The translations under genes and the position numbers were made by a program. A stretch of DNA of 64,000 bases from Bog-473 sp963787485. GTDB lineage: Bacteria > Actinomycetota > Acidimicrobiia > Acidimicrobiales > RAAP-2. Where the stretch lies: assembly GCA_963787485.1 (NCBI GenBank), contig CAWBDF010000002.1, forward strand, positions 434,001 through 498,000. Direction: 5' to 3'. Under the pieces are notes generated by a model. The model had not been told where the DNA came from, searched no databases, and saw only the letters and a list, made by a program, of their open reading frames with translations. Below, piece by piece: positions 60,881-64,000 of the stretch. Numbering within the stretch: position 1 is the stretch's first letter; each line of letters starts with the position of its first letter.

Positions 60881-62164
60881 TTAGGAGACCGCAATCGGGT
60901 CAAGAGCATCGGCGATGGTCATGCACCTCGTGTCGAGCGGCAACTCATCAAGGGACACTGGCGTCGCAATTTCTTCGGGGGTCGGTCCGATCCGGTCAGC
61001 GATTGACTGAAGTCTGTCGAGATCGAAACCGTAAACCTCTGTTGCCGTCAGGGATGTCATCGCTCGGACCTCTGCTTCGGGTACTTCAGAGAAGTTGAGT
61101 CGAAGAGCGGTCAACGTATGCGGAAACGTGCCCTCGTGATGCGGATAGTCGGCGCCCCACATGATCCGATTGACGCCGATCTGGTGCCGAGCGGCCACCT
61201 CGGCACTGAGCATTAGAGAAGCACCGAGATAGCAGTTCCGCTCGAAGTACTCGGTTGGCGTCAGACGCAGCCCTTCGATGGCCCGATGAAAATGCGGGTA
61301 CAGAGTCGTCCGCTTGTCGTTGCCCTGGGCGTACTCGTATTCCATCTGTTGCAGCAATGCCGTCACCCAGGTCAATCCTGTTTCGGTGAACACGAACTTC
61401 AAGTCTGGGAATCGCTCCAAGACGCCCCCGAACACGAGGTGGCCCAGTCCTCGGTTGAAGAACAGGAACGTCTCGTGCGCACCAACGGCCTGGGCTGCTG
61501 GACCGGTGTTGGGAGTTTCCGGCGGGCTCACCGTGACCGTATGCCGATGGACCGGCATATTGAGTTCGCAGCACACGGCCCAGAACGGATCCAAGTGCCG
61601 CTCGAAAAGATTCACGAGTTGGCTCATATGGTCGGCCGGAATGAGCACCCCAGCGAGGCCGTTGTCCCGAGCCCAACGGACCTCTTTTATTGCCTCATCG
61701 ATGTCATTCAAGAAAATTTGCGCAAGACCTCCGCGACGCTCCTTGGCCTTCGAACAGAAATCGACGAGCCAACGATTGTGGGCCCTGACGCCGGCCCACC
61801 TGAGTCGATACTCCTGGGCGTTACTGGGCGCTCCGGCAGTGATGTATCCAGAGGGGTAGAAGGGAGGCACCGTGTTGGGAAAGACCACCTCGGCAGCGAT
61901 CCCCTGACTGTCCATGTGCACGAGCCGCTGGTCGCTGTCCCAGTTGTACGGTGACAGAAATGAAGCCGTACCCAAATGCAGGTTCGGGTCATCCTGGGCC
62001 AATTCGAGATCGAGTTCGCTCCACGGGTCACTAAAAGTCGCTGCCCAAGCATCGAACTCTTCGTGAAACTGATGATCCAAGTAGGGCTTGTAGTCAGCGA
62101 TATCAGCACCGGCATGGGCATCCGACGAGATCAGCACATATCGCTGCGAACCTGCAGCCGCCAT
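60881..62164 (-). CDS. Amidohydrolase-2 (ACMSD-like) family protein, fourth relative of the paralogue group
   Basis: A 427-residue metal-dependent hydrolase or decarboxylase. YVLISSDAHAGADIADYKPY carries the metal motif, MPVHRHTVTVSPPETP the central His and IMWGADYPHHEGTFPHTLTA the Asp. DRIGPTPEEIATPVSLDELP resembles the tails of paralogues A-C, but it lacks their D-P-V-L-R-L-A-D-M-D-R-E-G block, reading WDSDQRLVHMDSQGIAAEVV. It is upstream of the large divergent member on the same strand, so these two may be one operon. Confidence 0.86.
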   Translation of the reverse strand: MAAAGSQRYVLISSDAHAGADIADYKPYLDHQFHEEFDAWAATFSDPWSELDLELAQDDPNLHLGTASFLSPYNWDSDQRLVHMDSQGIAAEVVFPNTVPPFYPSGYITAGAPSNAQEYRLRWAGVRAHNRWLVDFCSKAKERRGGLAQIFLNDIDEAIKEVRWARDNGLAGVLIPADHMSQLVNLFERHLDPFWAVCCELNMPVHRHTVTVSPPETPNTGPAAQAVGAHETFLFFNRGLGHLVFGGVLERFPDLKFVFTETGLTWVTALLQQMEYEYAQGNDKRTTLYPHFHRAIEGLRLTPTEYFERNCYLGASLMLSAEVAARHQIGVNRIMWGADYPHHEGTFPHTLTALRLNFSEVPEAEVRAMTSLTATEVYGFDLDRLQSIADRIGPTPEEIATPVSLDELPLDTRCMTIADALDPIAVS

Positions 62165-62359
62165 CACACACCCCCACGTTCGGTGAATCTCAAAGTACCG
62201 TACTTTGCATCAGCAGCCTGATCAACGGCCTCATCAAGGCATGTCACCTGCCAACTTTCGGCCTCCCAACCACGTGCCGAACGGCCATCGACACCGCCCA
62301 CCCCGTGCCCGCAACGCGCCAAGGCACGGGCACGTCGGCCGCCGGGGCGGCGCGGGCGG

Positions 62360-62620
62360 TCATGAGGCGGCGGCCCCTGCCGCGGCCAGCGCCGCTTGGA
62401 TACTCTCGACCAGACGTCGCGCGGATTCCGCACTGAGCTCGACGGCGACCCGGGCTCCGGGACCGAGCGAGGGATCGGCGAAGTCGATGTTGAGCGTGTG
62501 GTCGAACGGCGCGTGGAAGGGATGGTCGAAGTAGACCTGGGCCGAGGTGACGCCGAACCAGCCCCGCGGCCCCTTGGCGCTGCCGGCGATCTCTGTGGCG
62601 ATGGTCAGGTAGGAGCACAT
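62360..62620 (-). CDS. DUF6295-like small protein
   Basis: An 86-residue protein. MCSYLTIATEIAGSAKGPRG, WFGVTSAQVYFDHPFHAPFD, HTLNIDFADPSLGPGARVAV and ELSAESARRLVESIQAAL are the full conserved pattern of DUF6295. It starts two bases after the dienelactone hydrolase stop codon, so they form one operon. Function unknown. Confidence 0.8.
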   Translation of the reverse strand: MCSYLTIATEIAGSAKGPRGWFGVTSAQVYFDHPFHAPFDHTLNIDFADPSLGPGARVAVELSAESARRLVESIQAALAAAGAAAS

Positions 62621-62622
62621 GG

Positions 62623-63378
62623 TCAGTCCCCCCCCAGGTGCCTGCCGAACCATTCGAAGATGCGCCGCCAGCCGTCGACGGCCGCCTCGGGCCGGTACGC
62701 CGGCCGGTCGACGGCGAAGAAGGCGTGCCCGGCGCCGTCGTAGCGGTGGAACTCGTACGTCTTGCCGGCTGCCTTGAGCGCCGCATCCAGCTCGTCCACA
62801 TGCTCGGGGCTGGGGAACTGGTCCTCGTTGCCGAAGAGCCCGAGCAGCGGGCAGTTCAGATCCGGGGTCCGGTCGACGAGTGGCGTCACCTTGAGCGGGA
62901 ATCCGTCCGGGACGGTCCCGGTGACGAAAGCCCCGTAGCAGTCGACGGCCGCATCGACGGGCAGGCTCACCGCGGTCAGGAATGAGTGCCGGCCGCCAGA
63001 GCAGTAGCCAATGACGCCGACCTTGCCGTTGGCTGTGGGGAGGGCCCGCAAGGTCTCGATGGCGGCTCCCGCATCTCTCACGAACTGACCGTCGGGGATG
63101 CCGCCGGCCTCCCTGGTGGCGGCAGCGGCGTCGTCGGGGTCGACGTCGAGCCCCTGGCGGGCGTAGAGGTTGGGGCAGATGGCGTTGTAGCCGTTGGCGG
63201 CGAAGCGGCGGGTGATCTCCTTGGTGGGCGAGTCCCAGCCCGGGAGGTGATGGATGACCAGGACGCCGCCGACGGCCACATCCCCGACGGGACGGGCCTG
63301 GTAGGCGTTGACCTGGGCACCGTCGGGGGCGATGATCAGTATGTTCTCGGCAAAGAGGGATTCTTCGGGTGCGGGCAC
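62623..63378 (-). CDS. Dienelactone-hydrolase-family protein
   Basis: A 251-residue alpha/beta hydrolase. The nucleophile is a Cys: GKVGVIGYCSGGRHSFLTAV (G-x-C-x-G-G). The acid lies in LGLFGNEDQFPSPEHVDELD and the His in YDGAGHAFFAVDRPAY. VLVIHHLPGWDSPTKEITRR is the N-terminal oxyanion block. Dienelactone hydrolases open lactones in chloro- or methyl-aromatic degradation, but the family is broad. Followed at two bases by the DUF6295 gene. Confidence 0.87.
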   Translation of the reverse strand: MPAPEESLFAENILIIAPDGAQVNAYQARPVGDVAVGGVLVIHHLPGWDSPTKEITRRFAANGYNAICPNLYARQGLDVDPDDAAAATREAGGIPDGQFVRDAGAAIETLRALPTANGKVGVIGYCSGGRHSFLTAVSLPVDAAVDCYGAFVTGTVPDGFPLKVTPLVDRTPDLNCPLLGLFGNEDQFPSPEHVDELDAALKAAGKTYEFHRYDGAGHAFFAVDRPAYRPEAAVDGWRRIFEWFGRHLGGD

Positions 63379-63799
63379 GGCGGATCCTTTACGGTCGGGG
63401 TGCGGTCGTTGCGCCGACCACTATTGCGCGCCGCCGGGGCCCACCGCTGCTCGTACCGGCATGATGAGCCGGTGCACCGACTGCTGGTCGCCCTCACCGG
63501 GACAGTGGCCCTCGAAATGTCGGTGGGCCCCGCAGTGGCGTGTCGGTACCGAGATCTCCATCGGTGGGCGCTGACCTGGAGTTCGTCCCCCAACGCCAGC
63601 GATCTGAGGATGGCGTCGTGGCGCTCCGGTTCCTCTACCTCTTGCTCCTCCGTGTCGCCGCACGCTGCGCCGGAAGAGGATCGAATGGCCGACTTCTTCG
63701 CAGAGCGACCCGACTTGACCATCGGATAATTCATCGGTGTGTCCTGACTGCGGCGCAAGCCAGGACCTTGGAGGCCCCCCACAGTCCCAGGAACGCATG
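63379..63799. other. Terminal region, no intact gene
   Basis: About 420 bases upstream of the dienelactone-hydrolase gene. A long minus-strand frame (63336-63938) covers it, but the product is Arg/Ser-rich with no motif and is not supported. Confidence 0.4.
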
Positions 63800-64000
63800 C
63801 GAGTCGCACGGAGAGTACCGATCGACCTCGAGCCAGCGCCGCTTCGCGGTGACCGAGCGGCGGCGCTGCGATCCGGCTCAGTCGGCTGGTGCTCGACGAG
63901 GCCCTCTCTGGCTTGGATCCGACCGGCATCGATGTCATCGGCGACGCCGCGCCAGTCGGGTCACCCAGTTCCTCTTCGAGCCCCGCCGGCTCTCGGAGGT
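63800..64000 (+). pseudogene. ABC transporter ATPase, decayed fragment at window edge
   Basis: One frame reads SRLVLDEALSGLDPTGIDVI, an ABC ATPase Walker B plus D-loop (L-V-L-D-E...G-L-D-P). A second frame then gives ASRVTQFLFEPRRLSE, the C-terminal segment of ABC-2 drug-type ATPases. Roughly 90 residues normally between these are missing, and the Walker A part is not visible in this window. The right edge cuts it. Confidence 0.45.

Noticed and set aside
63336..63938. 200-codon minus-strand frame at the right end
   Set aside because: Arg/Ser-rich, no motif; it overlaps the start of the dienelactone hydrolase gene.
1..64000. CRISPR array, rRNA genes, prophage structural genes, secondary-metabolite megasynthases
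   Set aside because: No spaced direct repeats, rRNA sequence, capsid/tail proteins or PKS/NRPS motifs were seen.

Overview
The window is high-GC DNA from an actinobacterium. The gene set points to an uncultivated soil or water lineage, perhaps near Acidimicrobiia or the mycobacterial-type actinobacteria, but no taxonomic marker fixes this. Supporting families are a luciferase-like (F420/flavin) oxidoreductase, a Ddn-like deazaflavin reductase, a mycothiol-type DinB enzyme, a DesA-like acyl-ACP desaturase, a short Erm(37)-like methyltransferase, family III CoA transferases, and DUF4235, DUF2510 and DUF6295 proteins.

Layout. 1-4134: the end of a 2-oxoacid/acetoin dehydrogenase E1 pair with a lone lipoyl protein, then a convergent aminotransferase/RidA pair. 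4644-4720: tRNA-Ala(GGC). 4721-25343: a probable decayed genomic island. It starts with a multiply frameshifted tyrosine integrase beside the tRNA and ends with a 17-bp copy of the tRNA 3' end (4706-4722 and 25327-25343) next to an IS481-like fragment. Inside are SHOCT/DUF6325 proteins, an HlyD-type adaptor, an MFS exporter, a phosphoesterase, PPK2, a lipid kinase, a SulP transporter, a D-aminoacylase-type amidohydrolase and several broken genes. 25397-33432: a tight minus-strand catabolic operon (amidohydrolase, thiolase-like protein, DUF35 partner, fused double CoA transferase, luciferase-like oxidoreductase, second amidohydrolase). 33539-45084: small membrane and stress-type proteins, VOC, GNAT, enoyl-CoA hydratase, SDR, esterase, methyltransferases. 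45649-62620: a second catabolic stretch with four more amidohydrolases, P450, SDR, Ddn-like reductase, an AhpD-like pair, a TetR regulator with tandem operators and an acyl-ACP desaturase. 62360-64000: DUF6295, dienelactone hydrolase, and ABC ATPase debris at the edge.

How it fits together. Seven amidohydrolase-2 (ACMSD-like) proteins lie in 40 kb, three of them close paralogues. With CoA transferases, thiolase/DUF35, enoyl-CoA hydratase, MFE-type SDR, P450 and deazaflavin/flavin enzymes they suggest breakdown of cyclic or branched carboxylic acids as CoA esters; the substrate cannot be read from sequence. At least five otherwise recognisable genes carry frameshifts, so either decay or assembly indels affect the window.
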